Source of the DNA: Candidatus Cloacimonadota bacterium
Lineage (GTDB): Bacteria > Cloacimonadota > Cloacimonadia > JGIOTU-2
Length of the DNA stretch: 64,000 bases
Direction of reading: 5' to 3'
Assembly (NCBI GenBank): GCA_016932035.1
Contig: JAFGDR010000011.1
Span: forward strand, 22,273 to 86,272
Of this stretch, positions 62,522-64,000 are shown piece by piece. A program made the position numbers and the translations under genes. Within the stretch, counting starts at the first letter, position 1. The number at the start of each line of letters is the position of its first letter. The notes beneath the pieces were generated by a model. The model was not told the origin of the DNA. It worked only from the letters and a program-made list of their open reading frames with translations, and made no database searches.

Positions 62522-63772
62522 TTATTTTTTATATGATGCACCACCAAAGACTGCCTTGATGCCCTTCTTCATGAATGCTTTACCGTCTTTTGTTGCGCGG
62601 AGGGCTTTATAAAATATCACATCGCCGATCTTATGTGCGACTGTATCGCGTTCTTCTTCCGGCATGAAATATGCTTCCATTGTGTCGAGTTCACGGGCTG
62701 TGCCGTCGCTCTCATATTTGAAGGTCATATTTGTTCCGCTTTCAAGAACGGTATAGGCATTATCTGTCCAATTGAAACCTGCAATACCGAGGTCGGGATT
62801 TATATAGATATGTGCAGCGAGACTTACACCTTTGATGCCGCTTTCTTGCAGTTCTTTTGCACACTGAATGAATGTCTCTGCAGTAGCGCCATTCCCGATA
62901 TTGATCTCATAAAGCGGAGATGTGCCGTCCTCTCTCAGATATTCTTTCATAATATTAAGAAGCATTCGAAATTGCATTGTATTTTGAGTGGCAAGCAGCA
63001 TAGAAATTTTAATATGCAGATTTGGTATATCTCTTCCATAATAGCAAACAGCAATGATCGTACTCCAGCTTGGATTAAGGAAGAAGTCAGCACCGGTTGC
63101 TTTTGCAGTTCGAGTTATACCATCCAGATAGACCAGATGATTATTATTAGCAACTTCTATACCTCCAAAATTCCCAAAGAAGGTGCCCTGATTTTTCAAC
63201 ACCAATGCGGAAAGTCCATCACCCACATCAGTTCGTTCAAATCTATCTCCTGTAATTTTTTCAAGCTCTTTGAATCTGCTTTCTGGTTGTGGAATACCAA
63301 TAAGATTTGTACTGCAGAATTTTGATGCTTTCATGATATTTTCAGACATCATGAGTGTTGCCATCAAGTCGCCGTTATACACATAATTATCAGTCAGAGC
63401 TACGACCGAGATGAATTCTGAAGGCACAAAGCATGCCTGGTCAGTTTCCGCACTTTCCGCGATCCTCTTCATGGCATGATGGGTGACTTTTGCTCCTTGC
63501 CAGCCGGAAACCTGTGCTGTTGCAATACCATATTTGTCATTATATGAGATATGGTTCTCTAGCTCGAAATCCTCGATCTTCGCAAATCTTTTCACAAGCT
63601 TTTCAGCGTCATCGATCATCTCGCCGAATCCTTTTTCTGCAAGTATGCGTTTCCGGGTTTCGTATTTTCTCATCTCTTTGATAGTATCAACAATCTCTTT
63701 TGCACCTCCATGATATTCTTTGAGGGCGTCGATCGCTTTCATTTCATCTGTTGATAACAAATCATACTTCAT
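62522..63772 (-). CDS. Unrecognised 416-residue protein, first gene of the right-end operon
   Basis: AAGGAG eight bases before the ATG. No family was recognised. No signal peptide or membrane segment, so cytoplasmic. The first 85 residues are helical and charged (KEIVDTIKEMRKYETRKRIL); the rest alternates strands and helices as in a TIM barrel (ATAQVSGWQGAKVTHHAMKRIA, FLNPSWSTIIAVCYYG, PLYEINIGNGATAETFIQCAKELQESGIKGVSLAAHIYINPDLGIAGFNW). Conserved-looking residues include His98-His99 (THHAM), N and D in GIEVANNNHLVYLDG, and His in SLAAHIYINP. It is likely a metabolic enzyme acting before the aminotransferase (25-base spacing). Function unknown; the best candidate for a new enzyme family here. 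Confidence 0.65.
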   Translation of the reverse strand: MKYDLLSTDEMKAIDALKEYHGGAKEIVDTIKEMRKYETRKRILAEKGFGEMIDDAEKLVKRFAKIEDFELENHISYNDKYGIATAQVSGWQGAKVTHHAMKRIAESAETDQACFVPSEFISVVALTDNYVYNGDLMATLMMSENIMKASKFCSTNLIGIPQPESRFKELEKITGDRFERTDVGDGLSALVLKNQGTFFGNFGGIEVANNNHLVYLDGITRTAKATGADFFLNPSWSTIIAVCYYGRDIPNLHIKISMLLATQNTMQFRMLLNIMKEYLREDGTSPLYEINIGNGATAETFIQCAKELQESGIKGVSLAAHIYINPDLGIAGFNWTDNAYTVLESGTNMTFKYESDGTARELDTMEAYFMPEEERDTVAHKIGDVIFYKALRATKDGKAFMKKGIKAVFGGASYKK

Positions 63773-63819
63773 GTGTACTCCTTATATATTTTTTCTAAAT
63801 ATTCTTTGTCCGAGATTTG

Positions 63820-63831
63820 TGTTAATTAACA
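63820..63831. promoter_or_regulatory. Palindrome upstream of the right-end operon
   Basis: TGTTAATTAACA is a perfect 12-base palindrome 48 bases upstream of the start at 63772. Regulatory role inferred from position only. The remaining 228 bases to the window end are AT-rich with no gene and no convincing promoter. Confidence 0.3.
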
Positions 63832-64000
63832 TCACATTTTTTGTTGTATTTGTACTGAGTCCGTCAATATTTATAAGAAATTGATTAGTTGATTCGTTAA
63901 TATTGAATTAAAATTTAGGTGATTATATAAAAATCGGACCAAAGTGAATATTGATCAAAAAATGGAACAGATTATCTTTTCTATAATTATATCTAAACTC

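Noticed and set aside
62633-63325. 230-codon plus-strand open frame opposite the unknown 416-residue gene
   Set aside because: Antisense; Cys/Phe/His-rich translation, no ribosome site, while the minus-strand frame has AAGGAG and operon spacing.
1-64000. tRNA, rRNA, CRISPR arrays and intact insertion sequences
   Set aside because: No tRNA T-loop signature, no regular spacer-repeat pattern, no transposase-like protein were seen by eye; a tRNAscan-SE and ISfinder run would be decisive.

Overview
The window looks like a chromosomal segment of a Gram-negative, fermentative member of the FCB superphylum, most likely Candidatus Cloacimonadota or a close relative. This assignment is inferred from gene content, not from a marker gene. 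Four proteins (2991-4235, 44715-47075, 47175-49571, 51791-53233) end in the same C-terminal sorting domain (NPF/NPM motif, beta-strands, KGQ-type turn, WDG/WNG, NGIY or SGIY) known from type IX-like secretion in FCB bacteria. There are many lipoproteins, two complete RND/MFP/TolC pumps that need an outer membrane, and a biotin carboxyltransferase pair typical of propionate-type fermentation. No rRNA, tRNA, CRISPR array or intact insertion sequence was found.

Layout. 1-4.9 kb: end of an unknown gene, a TraB/GumN protein, a small membrane protein, a small membrane-protein pseudogene with two in-frame stops, an AT-rich HNH endonuclease that looks acquired, and a secreted beta-propeller protein. 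4.9-13 kb: a lipoprotein, a P-type cation ATPase with unusual ion-site residues, and a carboxyltransferase locus (12S-type subunit, a tiny accessory protein, a 5S plus biotin-carrier fusion) interrupted by a deleted four-helix-bundle gene. 13-17.7 kb: an exported MEMO-AMMECR1 fusion, a hotdog thioesterase, a MATE transporter and a secreted or anchored protein. 17.7-28.2 kb: a promoter, then TldD, TldE, an amidohydrolase and a run of closely spaced genes for lipoproteins and membrane proteins (HAD phosphatase with a CTG start, HEAT-repeat protein, PAP2 phosphatase, zinc ribbon, CorA, LapA-like).

28.2-43.9 kb, minus strand: a DUF2089 / DUF4097 / SHOCT-like regulatory operon, then two tandem efflux operons with the same gene order (regulator, TolC, MFP, RND), one headed by TetR and one by PadR. 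43.9-57.6 kb: an outer-membrane DUF481 protein, two large secreted proteins (CotH kinase; endonuclease/exonuclease/phosphatase with OB fold), a protein made of five ~69-residue repeats divergent from a TrmB-type regulator with palindromes in the shared promoter region, a secreted VCBS-repeat protein, an S9 peptidase, a CPBP protease, a mini-lipoprotein and an EFR1-type flavodoxin/ferredoxin. 57.6-63.8 kb: a six-gene minus-strand operon: unrecognised 416-residue protein, PLP aminotransferase, SDR with altered catalytic residues, cupin, homoserine dehydrogenase-like protein and aldehyde dehydrogenase.

The best candidates for something undescribed are the six-gene amino-acid-type operon at the right end, led by a protein of no recognisable family, and the five-repeat protein / TrmB divergon. 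The altered ion sites of the P-type ATPase and the first RND pump, and the CTG-initiated HAD lipoprotein, also merit checking.
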